DNA of 34,212 bases. Source: an uncultured Chthonomonas sp. (GTDB lineage: Bacteria; Armatimonadota; Chthonomonadetes; Chthonomonadales; Chthonomonadaceae). The DNA lies in NCBI GenBank assembly GCA_903919615.1, contig CAIXIX010000285.1:1-34212 (forward strand), read 5' to 3'. This document shows, piece after piece, positions 9,430 to 17,958 of the stretch. The translations under genes were made by a program, and so were the position numbers. Under the pieces are notes generated by a model. It saw nothing but the letters and a program-made list of their open reading frames with translations, did no database searches and was not told the origin of the DNA. Position 1 is the first letter of the stretch. Each line of letters opens with the position of its first letter.

Positions 9430-9468
9430 AACACTCACTCTCCGTGCTAATTAGCGGAGCAAGCTACA

Positions 9469-11976
9469 ATGCCTCAACGCAGAACTCATTTTGTATCGAT
9501 GTTATTCTTCACATTGCTCTACGCGATGCTTCTCGCATCCTCTTATATCGTCGCGATGCAGCGTCCAGTAAAAACAGTATTGCCAGGAGCGATGCCTGAC
9601 GGCCGAACACGACTGCATAATGGCTGGATTATTTCGCCGGTGAGCTCTCACGACGAGGTCCTTGGCGACATGATCCTGAGCGAGGTAATCAGCCCGGAAG
9701 GGAGATGGCTCGCCGCGGTAAATGGCGGAGCCTCTAATCACAGGCTATCGATCCTCGATACAACTAATGGAAAACTGGTTAGCTCAATTGCGGTTCCGCG
9801 CGCGCAGAGCACGAATGGTCTGGTATTTTCACCAGATGGTAAGACGATCTACGTCAGTGGCGCAAATGCCGGGCGAATTTATCGATTTTTGCTCTCCCTG
9901 GATGGAAAGCTAACCTCGGAACAGGCATTCCAAATACCACGTCTGCGTTCCGTCTTTGGTGCAACCACCGATCCTGCAAAGGATCCGGGCCGCGATCCGG
10001 CCGGACAGGATGAAACAGAACAAGCCGCATATCTGGGTGGTCTGGCACTGTCTCCAGACGGTTTGACTATCTATATCACAAACCTTGCAGCAGACGATCT
10101 TTACAGCATAAATGTAAGCACGGGCAAGGTTATCGCGGAACGCAGGTTCGAACTGAGCTCTCGACCGAGTAGCGTTACAGTATCGCACGATGGAAAAAGC
10201 TTATACGTGGCGCTGCTTGGTGCGGCATCGGTATTGAACATCGACCCTGCAACCCTAAAGGTTCGAGCAAATTACCGAACTGGCGCTCACCCCAATGCCA
10301 TGGCCCTAAACCGCAGCGACAAACGCCTGTTCGTCTCGTGCGGCAACGATGACAGCGTGTACGTTATTGATACACTCACAGGCGCAGTGCGGGACCGGAT
10401 CAGCATGCATCTTGGCCCCTTACAGCCGCCAGGCACAACACCTTCAGCTTTGGTACTATCGCCAGACGACACCACTTTATTCGTAGCGAATTCGGACAAC
10501 AACGATGCTGCAGTGGTAGATGTGACCTCTTCCGGCGCAGCAAACGTGCGCGGTTTCATCCCAACTACCTGGTATCCGACGACTCTTGCGGTAAGCCCGG
10601 ATGGCAAGAGGCTGTTTGTTGGGTCGGGTAAAGGTTATGGAGTTGGCAAGAACGATAAAGATCGCCCAATCGATCCTATTAAACCAGGCGGATATCCCTA
10701 TATCGTCAACTTAATGAAAGGCGTCGTCTCGTGCGTAAATGTACCGGATCAAGCGGAGCTAACGCGACTAAGTTCGCTGGTAAAGCAAAACAGCCAATTG
10801 AGTTTCTCTGCCAACGAGTCGCTCGCAAGGCAAGCTGATCATTCCGGGTTGCCTACCTGCATTAAGCATGTCCTGTATATCATTAAAGAGAACCGCACAT
10901 ACGACCAGGTATTTGGCGATCTTAAAGACGCCTCTGGCAAGAAGCACGGCAATGGGGATCCAGATCTCTGCATTTTTGGTGAGAATGTCACACCCAATCA
11001 ACATGCACTCGCGCGAGTATATGTAACGCTCGATAACCTGTATGCAGATGGGGAAGTTAGCGTCGACGGCCATCACTGGAGCAACGGCGCCTATGTTCCT
11101 GATGCTATGCAGCGAACCTGGCCGTCAGAATACGGCGGAAAAGGTGGCACACCGATTCGCTACGGCGACTTTGGGGATCCACTTGCCGAAACACCATCTG
11201 GTCGAATATGGGATCAATGTGAGAAAGCTGGCGTCAGCTACAGAACGTATTACTATCATGTCGACAAGCACTGTAGCGACAAGTGGAATCAAGCGAGAGC
11301 TGCCCATGAACGTGACTACAAGGCTGTTGACATTTACCTGAGAGACTTGCAAAGATGGACAGCCACAGGTTCGATGCCAGGGTTCGTGGTGATGGCGCTT
11401 TCTGAGGATCATACAAGCGGTACTCGCCCTGGAACATTCACGCCTCAGGCATCCGTTGCGAGCAATGATCTCGCTATCGGTAAACTTATCGACGCGCTTA
11501 GCCATAGCCAATTTTGGAAAGGAACGGCGGTATTTATCATCGAAGATGACGCCCAGAACGGAGCAGACCACGTCGACGCCCATCGCACCGTTGGTCTGGT
11601 GGTGTCTCCGTATACTCGCCGTGGCATCGTCGATAGCACAATGTACAGCACGTGCTCAATGCTCCACACCATGGAGAGCATCCTTGGAGTGCCATGTATG
11701 AGCCAATACGATGCTTCTGCGCAAGTCATGAGTCACAGCTTTAGCAGACAAGCAAACCTGACACCATTCAATTGCCTGCCGCCCAAAATCGACCTGAATG
11801 CGAAGAACGGCGCAACAGCCTATGGCGCTCGGGAATCGATGAAGTTGGACCTTTCTGATGTCGATCGATTAACGGCTAAAGACGAGGTCACCTTGAATAA
11901 GGTCATCTGGCACAGCATAAAGGGAAGCAAGGTCCCATATCGTGGCCCGACGTCGCCAGCAAGAGACGACGATTAG
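9469..11976 (+). CDS. YVTN beta-propeller / phosphoesterase fusion, exported
   Basis: The 835-residue protein has an N-terminal hydrophobic signal or anchor (about 8-30). Residues about 60-420 carry repeated propeller blades with motifs such as LVFSPDGKTIYVSG, LALSPDGLTIYITN and LAVSPDGKRLFVGS. From about 460, HVLYIIKENRTYDQVFGDL opens an alkaline-phosphatase-like phosphoesterase domain related to phospholipase C/acid phosphatase. Later segments DGHHWSNGAY, ALSEDHTSGT and EDDAQNGADHVDAHR supply the His/Asp residues expected to bind metal. Proteins with this arrangement are usually annotated as bifunctional YncE-family/alkaline phosphatase-family proteins. A role in phosphate scavenging from organic phosphoesters or phospholipids is inferred; the substrate is unknown. 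GGAG lies about 11 nt before ATG 9469. Confidence 0.88.
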   Translation: MPQRRTHFVSMLFFTLLYAMLLASSYIVAMQRPVKTVLPGAMPDGRTRLHNGWIISPVSSHDEVLGDMILSEVISPEGRWLAAVNGGASNHRLSILDTTNGKLVSSIAVPRAQSTNGLVFSPDGKTIYVSGANAGRIYRFLLSLDGKLTSEQAFQIPRLRSVFGATTDPAKDPGRDPAGQDETEQAAYLGGLALSPDGLTIYITNLAADDLYSINVSTGKVIAERRFELSSRPSSVTVSHDGKSLYVALLGAASVLNIDPATLKVRANYRTGAHPNAMALNRSDKRLFVSCGNDDSVYVIDTLTGAVRDRISMHLGPLQPPGTTPSALVLSPDDTTLFVANSDNNDAAVVDVTSSGAANVRGFIPTTWYPTTLAVSPDGKRLFVGSGKGYGVGKNDKDRPIDPIKPGGYPYIVNLMKGVVSCVNVPDQAELTRLSSLVKQNSQLSFSANESLARQADHSGLPTCIKHVLYIIKENRTYDQVFGDLKDASGKKHGNGDPDLCIFGENVTPNQHALARVYVTLDNLYADGEVSVDGHHWSNGAYVPDAMQRTWPSEYGGKGGTPIRYGDFGDPLAETPSGRIWDQCEKAGVSYRTYYYHVDKHCSDKWNQARAAHERDYKAVDIYLRDLQRWTATGSMPGFVVMALSEDHTSGTRPGTFTPQASVASNDLAIGKLIDALSHSQFWKGTAVFIIEDDAQNGADHVDAHRTVGLVVSPYTRRGIVDSTMYSTCSMLHTMESILGVPCMSQYDASAQVMSHSFSRQANLTPFNCLPPKIDLNAKNGATAYGARESMKLDLSDVDRLTAKDEVTLNKVIWHSIKGSKVPYRGPTSPARDDD

Positions 11977-12065
11977 TCTTGTTCGCGGAGGGCCAAAGTA
12001 TTTCATGGTGCAACCTAAGAATCTGCGGCAGGTGTCGATGCCGCGAAACTTGGCCCAGCATCGTG

Positions 12066-12071
12066 TAAACT
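12066..12071 (+). promoter_or_regulatory. TANNNT box directly before xthA (candidate leaderless promoter)
   Basis: TAAACT ends 6 nt before ATG 12078, and no Shine-Dalgarno sequence is present. A -10 element at this distance would place the transcript start at or next to the start codon. No convincing -35 is visible. Confidence 0.3.
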
Positions 12072-12077
12072 ATCCCT

Positions 12078-12875
12078 ATGAAACTCTGCTCATGGAATGT
12101 AAACGGCATACGCGCAGTTCTACGTAAAGACGCGCTTAACCCCTTCATAGACACGGTTCAACCGGATGTACTGTGCTTTCAGGAGACCAAGGCGCAGCCA
12201 GGGGAAGCCGACATCAAGCTGACGGCCTATTCAGAGCACTGGAACTCAGCTCAAAAGAAGGGTTACTCTGGTACGGCAATTCTCTCTAAACCAGAGCCGG
12301 TATCGGTAATTAATGGCTTGCTTCCCGAGGTGATTGAGATTTTTGGCCCTCGTGACGACGGATACGGGGACCCCAATTCTGAAGGACGGGTCATTACTGC
12401 CGAATATCCAGAGTTCCACCTTGTGACAGTCTATACTCCAAATGCCAAGGACGACCTCACACGTATACCATTGCGGCACGAGTACTGGGATCCAGCGTTT
12501 CTCCTGCACTGTAAAACTTTGGAGAAGAGCAAACCGGTTGTTTTCTGTGGAGACTTAAACGTAGCGCACACCGAGCTGGATCTCGCTAATCCGGGACCCA
12601 ACCGGGGGAAAAAGGGATTCACCGACGAAGAGCGCGCGGGGTTTCAGGCATTCTTAGATGCCGGATTTGTGGATACTTTCCGAATGTTTAAACAGGGCAA
12701 CGGGTTCTACACCTGGTGGAGCATGATGACCGGCGCTCGCGCAAGAAATGCCGGTTGGCGTATTGACTATTTCCTGGTGTCTGAATCACTAAAGAGCCGT
12801 GTTGTCGCTGCAGACGTGCACATGGATGTAATGGGATCCGATCACTGCCCGGTCAGCCTCGTACTTGACATCTGA
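12078..12875 (+). CDS. xthA: Exodeoxyribonuclease III (AP endonuclease)
   Basis: This is a 265-residue member of the exonuclease III/AP endonuclease family, which cleaves DNA 5' of abasic sites and trims 3' ends in base-excision repair in the cytoplasm. All landmark motifs are present: MKLCSWNVNGIRA (Asn7), QETKAQ (Glu36, metal), GYSGTAIL, EGRVITAEY, TVYTPNA (Tyr119), GDLNVAHTELDLANP (Asp159 and Asn161), GWRIDYFLVS and SDHCPVSL (Asp255 and His256 of the catalytic pair). Length is that of the family. The protein begins at the family's usual MKLxSWNVNG. It is transcribed alone, with no ribosome-binding site but a TANNNT box just upstream. Confidence 0.95.
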   Translation: MKLCSWNVNGIRAVLRKDALNPFIDTVQPDVLCFQETKAQPGEADIKLTAYSEHWNSAQKKGYSGTAILSKPEPVSVINGLLPEVIEIFGPRDDGYGDPNSEGRVITAEYPEFHLVTVYTPNAKDDLTRIPLRHEYWDPAFLLHCKTLEKSKPVVFCGDLNVAHTELDLANPGPNRGKKGFTDEERAGFQAFLDAGFVDTFRMFKQGNGFYTWWSMMTGARARNAGWRIDYFLVSESLKSRVVAADVHMDVMGSDHCPVSLVLDI

Positions 12876-13100
12876 ATCGCTTAGTGCATCTGTACCGCAT
12901 CGTATTCGGATATATAGTTGGGTGAATGACAAGCGAAACGTGTCGCGATTGCACCTTGCACGTAGCAAGTGCCAATTTCCGCCACAGATTGCAGAAATTG
13001 ACTAGACACACTGCAATTGCGACGCATGGCGATTTCCAGGCTGGCATAGCGTGCTACAATTGGACAATCATCCATCGAGATGTTATTGAAAAGATGTTGG

Positions 13101-13106
13101 TATATT
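13101..13106 (+). promoter_or_regulatory. TANNNT box before the small Cys-containing gene
   Basis: TATATT ends 4 nt before ATG 13111, which has no Shine-Dalgarno sequence. It is consistent with leaderless transcription, as at 12066 and 20457. Confidence 0.25.
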
Positions 13107-13110
13107 GACA

Positions 13111-13404
13111 ATGCAAGGGGACGAGGTTGCTAAACGACTTTGTTCGTCGGGTAAACGATGTTACAGGCGAGTAGAGGTCAGTCTGCGGATGAATGCGGAG
13201 ATGCGTCGCACAATCACATGCGCGGCCACCGGATGCGATAGTATCGCGGTCATTTATTGTGATGGCAGTCCTGAAGAGGTAAATGCAGTACTAACGCAAT
13301 CGGGATGGCAGCCTGTAGATGAAGAGACCGCAATCTGCCCGGACCACATTTACTGTCCGCCAAACCTAGCCAGTTCGCTTAGCGCGACACCACGCAAAAA
13401 CTAG
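13111..13404 (+). CDS. Small Cys-containing protein, unknown function
   Basis: The protein has 97 residues from ATG 13111. TTG 13105 and ATG 13189 are alternative in-frame starts; 13189 has GAGG 11 nt upstream. The core from about residue 31 reads RRTITCAATGCDS, then VIYCDG, then a helix (PEEVNAVLTQSGW), then ICPDHIYCP. Spaced Cys pairs plus a CPDH end look like a small zinc-binding fold in which a Trp-containing helix separates two Cys groups, as in several uncharacterised short bacterial proteins. I do not recognise a named family. A terminator follows directly after the stop, supporting that the gene is real. It stands alone, with no operon partner. Confidence 0.55.
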   Translation: MQGDEVAKRLCSSGKRCYRRVEVSLRMNAEMRRTITCAATGCDSIAVIYCDGSPEEVNAVLTQSGWQPVDEETAICPDHIYCPPNLASSLSATPRKN

Positions 13405-13447
13405 AGGAGATGCGGCAGCTACCATGAACTGCCGCATCACCTCTTTT
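13404..13447. terminator. Bidirectional intrinsic terminator
   Basis: ATGCGGCAG (13410-13418) pairs with CTGCCGCAT (13429-13437), and GAGG (13404-13407) with CCTC (13440-13443). TTTT follows on the plus strand (13444-13447), and on the minus strand the stem is followed by CTAG and TTTTT. It serves both the small gene to the left and the DUF362 gene to the right. Confidence 0.75.
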
Positions 13448-13475
13448 CACTTTGTTGCAAATGCCCGTTGCAGCG

Positions 13476-14384
13476 CTATACTCTCAGCTCGATCAGTTCG
13501 ATCTTCGATCGATCGCTAATACCCGCGGCGTAGCGCGTATCCGCTAGATTTCGGTGATGATCCGGAGGAAGCTCTCCGAAGGTTTTGCAGTTGCGTAGGA
13601 ACACCTCCAGCGCGATCACATCCGTTGCGACCGGATCCGTACCAAAGATCAAGCTTTTCTGCCAGAACTGCGGGCCGCGAGTTGTTTCTCCAAAACGCAG
13701 TGCGTCCACCACATATAACTGCTTCATGTGACCAAATTCCGGAACGATAACCGATCCTGCTGTCTCCATCGCGTTTGCGTGGTGAGGAGCTGGCCCACCC
13801 TTGCTCATCGTGGCAAAGTGCTTCACGATGCCCGAAACTCCTGCGATACTGTGGCTTTTGAGCGTTGGAGACATGATGAGGTTCGTAAACGATTGCTGGT
13901 GGTACTTGGACCGAATCGTGTAGATAGATCCATCCATCACCTCTTCCGGGATTGTTGCGCCCTTCAAGCCCTCCTTCAACGCCCCCATGAAATCGGTATG
14001 CCCCGCATCCAATGCGCAGTAGGTTAGTTTCATCGCGCTCGGAGCCGCAAGTTTCACTCCGCGCATGATCTCGACGAGCACTTCGGGCACATTCAGCAGC
14101 CAGGTTCCGGCATCCGCTACAGCTACGTTGTCGGAGGGCTTCACAAATGTCTTCCACGCGCGGGTAAGATCGCGCGTACCTGCAAGACGAGTGACGCCTA
14201 ACTCCATCATCTTTCGGACGGCATCCGCGTTTACAGGCTTATCTTTGTCGAGAGCATCTGGGCAGGTGACGACAACGACTTTTGTCTTTTTGTCCGATGC
14301 CGCCAGCAGCTGTTCCGGCATAACTGCCAACAGTCCTGCCGCCGCAGTGCCGGACACGAATTGTCTTCTGTTCATTTCGGTCAT
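13476..14384 (-). CDS. Tat-exported DUF362 domain protein
   Basis: This 302-residue protein starts with MTEMNRRQFVSGTAAAGLLAV, a twin-arginine (Tat) signal, and is probably cleaved after EQLLAA, so it should fold with a cofactor or metal in the cytoplasm before export. The remainder matches DUF362 proteins: VVVTCPDAL, FVKPSDNVAV, the central segment with LKSHSIAGVSGIVKHFATM, and DPVATDVIALEVFLRN near the C-terminus. There is no ferredoxin-like 4Fe-4S motif, which some DUF362 proteins have. The start is fixed by GGAG 8 nt upstream of the ATG at 14384. It follows the DUF6599-like gene by 50 bp on the same strand, so they are probably one operon. The biochemical role is unknown. Confidence 0.8.
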   Translation of the reverse strand: MTEMNRRQFVSGTAAAGLLAVMPEQLLAASDKKTKVVVVTCPDALDKDKPVNADAVRKMMELGVTRLAGTRDLTRAWKTFVKPSDNVAVADAGTWLLNVPEVLVEIMRGVKLAAPSAMKLTYCALDAGHTDFMGALKEGLKGATIPEEVMDGSIYTIRSKYHQQSFTNLIMSPTLKSHSIAGVSGIVKHFATMSKGGPAPHHANAMETAGSVIVPEFGHMKQLYVVDALRFGETTRGPQFWQKSLIFGTDPVATDVIALEVFLRNCKTFGELPPDHHRNLADTRYAAGISDRSKIELIELRV

Positions 14385-14434
14385 AAGTGCGCTCCATTCA
14401 GGCTGATGGAAATAATAAGGAATCCGGAAACCAG

Positions 14435-15331
14435 TTATTCCAGGGTCTTGCCTGGCTTATCGAGTGATTGTTTGAGCTTTGCCACGAAGCCAGCATCAAC
14501 AGGTTTGCCCATCGAGCTCCATGCGGCCCCGAGCAGTGTTCCCTTCACAACGAAACTGAAGTTCTTCAGTTCAGTTGCCTTCTGCGCTGTCTTCAGTACC
14601 ATAGCAGCCTCAGACGAGGATCCGTAGCGGATTACCATCATCTTACCCGCAGGTGCAACATAAGACGCAACAGCGATCTCAGGTTTTGCTTTAGTACGGA
14701 ATAAATCGTCGCGAACAAACTTGACGGTGTCCATTGCAGCCTTGCCATGAAAGTACTTTGCGCTTCGAGGCAAGTAGCCTTCCGAAGGCAGGCGACTAAG
14801 CAGATCTGGACGCGAACCAGTTTCAGAAATTGCTGCGGCAAGCGCATTTCCGAGCTTGCTGAAATCGACATCGGCTACTTTGCCAGAATCGTCGCCGAAC
14901 AGCAGTGCTGTATATCGGCCCTTATGCAAAAGGAGCTCGTGGTAGCCTGCCTGCGCCTGTATGGGCGCTGCATTGCTGCCAAGTGAAATCGGCTTGCCCG
15001 TCGCAAGCCGTTTCATGCTGTACAGCCCAAAGGCATCTGAGCTGTTGCCCATATCGTAAAGTTCAATGGTCAGCACACCTCCCGTGCGGCGCGTATACTC
15101 CCCCACTGCCAGGCCCTGATAACTGCATGCAATCGGGATTTCGCCGGCGCCATCCATATAGTCGTAGATTGCAGTACTGCTGATTACCTTAACGGAGCCC
15201 TTTAACGTCCAATCGGAAGAAGCTGTAGTCTTCGCGAGAAGCGACTTGAGATCTGCGGCGCGTGCATTTGGCGCTGAAACAGCGAGACAAAGCGCGACCG
15301 GCAAAATAGTTAGGTATCTGTTCGTTTTCAT
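14435..15331 (-). CDS. Exported DUF6599-like protein
   Basis: This 298-residue protein has a Sec signal peptide (MKTNRYLTILPVALCLAVSA, then NARAAD). The mature part contains DYMDGAGEIPIACSYQGLAVGEY, then ELYDMGNSSDAFGLYS and YHELLLHKGRYTALLFGDD, the pattern of the DUF6599 family of exported proteins. No catalytic residues can be named. It is the first gene of a minus-strand pair with the Tat-exported DUF362 protein, so the two may work together in the envelope. The M28 peptidase gene is divergent, 159 bp away from its start. No strong ribosome-binding site is seen upstream of the ATG at 15331. The family name is from memory of the sequence pattern. Confidence 0.7.
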   Translation of the reverse strand: MKTNRYLTILPVALCLAVSAPNARAADLKSLLAKTTASSDWTLKGSVKVISSTAIYDYMDGAGEIPIACSYQGLAVGEYTRRTGGVLTIELYDMGNSSDAFGLYSMKRLATGKPISLGSNAAPIQAQAGYHELLLHKGRYTALLFGDDSGKVADVDFSKLGNALAAAISETGSRPDLLSRLPSEGYLPRSAKYFHGKAAMDTVKFVRDDLFRTKAKPEIAVASYVAPAGKMMVIRYGSSSEAAMVLKTAQKATELKNFSFVVKGTLLGAAWSSMGKPVDAGFVAKLKQSLDKPGKTLE

Positions 15332-15478
15332 TACTCTGTTTTAGTTGGCACATTCAGCTAATCCTTCGCTGTGTGCACATATGCCGCAGCGTGATTGCAC
15401 AAGAATTGTTGCATAACGGCCATAATGTATGCAGACTTCGTGCAATGTTGCCCCACCGAATCCACTCAGCACTTCTAT

Positions 15479-15484
15479 AAGGAG
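15479..15484 (+). promoter_or_regulatory. Ribosome-binding site that fixes a TTG start
   Basis: AAGGAG lies 6 nt before TTG 15491. The downstream residues form an ideal signal peptide. Starts further upstream in the frame would put about 30 non-signal residues in front of it. Confidence 0.75.
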
Positions 15485-15490
15485 ATACTA

Positions 15491-17035
15491 TTGTTCACCC
15501 CACCTGCAAGGATATCGTGCATAATCGGCGCAGTTGCTCTTAGCTGTGCGCCTGCGTTTGCACAGATCGATGCAAGCGATACTCAGTCCGTCTTTCACAA
15601 GATCATCGACATAGAGCGCGATCATTCCGATGTCATGGCTAATCTCGAATATCTAAGTGACAGCATCGGCCCTCGCCTTACCGGCTCAGACAGACTCAAG
15701 CGCGCAAACGAGTGGACCGCAGAGAAAATGCGGCAGTATGGGCTGGAAAATGTGCATCTGGAGTCTTACACGATCCCGCGCGGGTGGGAGCGAGGCTCAA
15801 TTGCGGCAAGACTGGCTGAGCCTAATGGCTTGCCTGTCTCCCTCGAGCAGGCCGCTTGGACCGAAGGAACCAACGGCAAGCTCACCGGACCGGTCGTGAT
15901 TGTAGCTGCAGATGCCGAAGAAGATCTGTCAGCCTACAAAGGCAAGCTCCATGGCGCATGGGTAATTACCGTTTCCAAGAACTCACCGAGCGACGGTCAG
16001 GGCGCCCTGCCTCTGCCAGATCAAAAACCAGCAAAGCCGATACCTGCGATCTCAGCCCCCGCCGCGCCAGCAAAGCCTGCTGGCGGTTTTATGGGGATGC
16101 CGCGCAATTTCGATTACAAGAAATATATGGCGTTTCGCGAGAAGTTAACGGCTTTGATGGACAGCGAAGGTGTACTCGGCACCCTTCGCGACGCTGGCAA
16201 GCCTTACAGCCTTTTGAATATGACGGGTAGCTGGGACACAAAAAACCCGCGCCCCTCGTTTTTCATATCTCATGAGCACACAGCGATGATCATGCGACTG
16301 CAGAAGCGTGGCCAGCCAGTTAGCCTCGAGATCGAGAGCACCGCGAAGTTGATTGAAGGTCCAATCACGGTCTACAACACGGTGGGTGACATTCGCGGAT
16401 CAGAAAAGCCATCCGAGATCGTTGCGCTTGGTGGGCACCTGGATAGCTGGGATCTCGGAACCGGATCTACCGACAATGGCACAGGAGCAATGGCTGTGCT
16501 CGAGGCAGCGCATGCTTTGAAGGCTGTAGACGCGCATCCAAAGCGGACTATTCGGTTCTTCCAATTTAGCGGCGAGGAGGAGGGCCTGCATGGTTCTGAA
16601 GCCTACGTTGCGGCGCATAAGGCTGAGATGAAAGACTACGACGTCGTATACGTGCACGACACTGGCACGGGCCGCGTCAAGGGACTCTGGCTGCAAGAGC
16701 GTAAAGAGTGCCTGCCATGGCTGAAACAGCAGTTCGGCATGCTTGGCGGCCTGGGGTTGCTGACTGATAAACCCAACCTGATGCCCGGAAAGATGAACGG
16801 AACCGATCACGCCTCTTTTGACGATGCCGGCGTGCCTGCATTCGCCTTTAATCAGGAAGATGCGAATTACGGCCTCAATCACCACTCCCAGTCCGACACC
16901 TTCGACAAAGTTCGACCAGATGATCTGAAGCAGGGTGCGGCAGTGCTTGCGATCCTCGCGTTCGATGCGGCACAGAAATCGGCCAAATTCCCCCGCGCAC
17001 CGGAAAAAAAGCCCGATGCCAAGCCGACGAAGTAA
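15491..17035 (+). CDS. Secreted M28 family zinc aminopeptidase
   Basis: From TTG 15491 the protein has 514 residues. Residues 1-24 (ending APAFA) are a signal peptide. About 125-300 is a PA-like insert domain with a Pro/Ala-rich stretch around 177-197. The catalytic domain holds the expected di-zinc ligands of family M28: His316 (GGHLDSWD), Asp328 (STDNGTG), catalytic Glu362 and ligand Glu363 (SGEEEGLHGSEAY), Asp390 (VHDTGTG) and His464/465 (NHHSQSDTFD). It should remove N-terminal residues from peptides outside the cytoplasm. The C-terminal tail is Lys/Pro-rich. A terminator follows the stop, so the gene is monocistronic. The exact substrate preference cannot be read from sequence. Confidence 0.92.
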   Translation: MFTPPARISCIIGAVALSCAPAFAQIDASDTQSVFHKIIDIERDHSDVMANLEYLSDSIGPRLTGSDRLKRANEWTAEKMRQYGLENVHLESYTIPRGWERGSIAARLAEPNGLPVSLEQAAWTEGTNGKLTGPVVIVAADAEEDLSAYKGKLHGAWVITVSKNSPSDGQGALPLPDQKPAKPIPAISAPAAPAKPAGGFMGMPRNFDYKKYMAFREKLTALMDSEGVLGTLRDAGKPYSLLNMTGSWDTKNPRPSFFISHEHTAMIMRLQKRGQPVSLEIESTAKLIEGPITVYNTVGDIRGSEKPSEIVALGGHLDSWDLGTGSTDNGTGAMAVLEAAHALKAVDAHPKRTIRFFQFSGEEEGLHGSEAYVAAHKAEMKDYDVVYVHDTGTGRVKGLWLQERKECLPWLKQQFGMLGGLGLLTDKPNLMPGKMNGTDHASFDDAGVPAFAFNQEDANYGLNHHSQSDTFDKVRPDDLKQGAAVLAILAFDAAQKSAKFPRAPEKKPDAKPTK

Positions 17036-17050
17036 CCTGTAGTCTGGATT

Positions 17051-17079
17051 GGGGAATGGAGAGATCCGTTCCCCATTTT
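17051..17079 (+). terminator. Intrinsic terminator after the M28 peptidase
   Basis: GGGGAATGGA (17051-17060) pairs with TCCGTTCCCC (17065-17074) around a 4-nt loop, with one T-G wobble, and ATTTT follows. It lies 15 bp after the stop codon. Confidence 0.7.
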
Positions 17080-17109
17080 GCTAAGGCACATTAATTACGA
17101 ATCGTAGTG

Positions 17110-17178
17110 GCGCTGCTTGCTGCGCATTTATCCCTTATCGAAGATTGCCAAATTCGCGAAGATTGCCACCGGTGCGTG
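17110..17178 (+). repeat. Direct repeat copy 1 (69 bp)
   Basis: It starts with GCGCTGCTTGCTGCGCATTT, continues with GAAGATTGCC twice, and ends CACCGGTGCGTG. It matches 17531-17599 along its full length with a few differences in the middle. Confidence 0.75.
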
Positions 17179-17307
17179 AATACTCTTCTGGCGTCCTTCG
17201 GCGTGTAGCACAAATTATATATGTTGTCTATTCGTCGCTTGCTTTACTTTTCGATGGGAGCTGTCGCCCCGTGATAGTGCTTTCGCAGGGCTCCGCCCCG
17301 CACCCCG

Positions 17308-17336
17308 CTAAGGAGGGCTAGCGCCGCCCTCCTTAG
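17308..17336. repeat. Perfect 11-bp stem hairpin
   Basis: CTAAGGAGGGC (17308-17318) and GCCCTCCTTAG (17326-17336) are exact inverted copies around a 7-nt loop. It is preceded by another short dyad (GGGCTCCGCCC) and is not next to a gene end, so a terminator role is unlikely. Confidence 0.7.
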
Positions 17337-17530
17337 AAACCTCCCGGAATTGAAAAGGGGCCTCAACACGGACCATTGCAGCAGCGCGTCCATCACAGTT
17401 TCTGACTGAAGAACAGTATTCGCTGCAGCAACGGTGCCCCGGTGTTTCGGCTTTGCGTGCTCTGAAAGTATCTGCCCGGCCAATTTGAGAGGTTTAGCTG
17501 TTGGTGTTTTCGAATCAGCGTCTGCTTGCC

Positions 17531-17599
17531 GCGCTGCTTGCTGCGCATTTATCGGTTCCCGAAGATTGCCAATTTCACGAAGATTGCCACCGGTGCGTG
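17531..17599 (+). repeat. Direct repeat copy 2 (69 bp)
   Basis: Second copy of the element at 17110-17178. Its last GAAGATTGCCA (17579-17589) also pairs with TGGCAATCTTC at 17610-17620, making an 11-bp stem with a 20-nt loop. Confidence 0.75.
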
Positions 17600-17958
17600 T
17601 ATTAATTGATGGCAATCTTCAGCCGGGCAGACGTAGCACAGGTCCTCCGTGATGCCGCTGATATTCCATCATTGCGTCTTGCTCGCAGGGCATCTGTTCA
17701 AAGGCATCGGATCTATGCCATGTGTGTGTTTTCAACGATCCCGGCATCCGGTTGTTGCTAAGACCGCCAACATATTGTGTGATGAGGCTTGGCGGAGATA
17801 GGCGGGAGTTTAGCTCTTAAGCTCCGGCAGTTATTCTATGGCTGGCTTGCATCTATGTTCGATGAATGCGGCGTGCATCTGCAAAGGGACCGCGTGGGGA
17901 CACGCGGGCTCCAATACTTGAGTCTGTGCAGTGAACCCAACGCGGGCTCCAGATCTTT

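Larger units (their letters stand above)
17080..17958. other. Long intergenic region with repeats and hairpins (879 bp)
   Basis: No open frame here looks like a gene. The stretch contains two direct repeats (17110-17178 and 17531-17599), two strong hairpins (17308-17336 and 17579-17620) and the same CGCTGCTTGCTGCG core that occurs in other gaps of the window. It separates the plus-strand peptidase from the minus-strand two-component pair, so both 3' ends face it. It looks like an accumulation site for short non-coding repeats. Confidence 0.6.

Noticed and set aside
13054-13110. TACAAT at 13054 and TTGACA at 13105 as a promoter
   Set aside because: They are not spaced as a -35/-10 pair in the right order; TTGACA overlaps the possible start of the small gene.
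17244-17615. 123-aa minus-strand frame in the repeat-rich gap
   Set aside because: It runs through hairpins and the 69-bp repeat, lacks a start with a ribosome-binding site, and has no motif.
17080-17958. CRISPR array in the repeat-rich gap
   Set aside because: There are only two repeats about 420 bp apart, with no regular spacers and no cas gene in the window.
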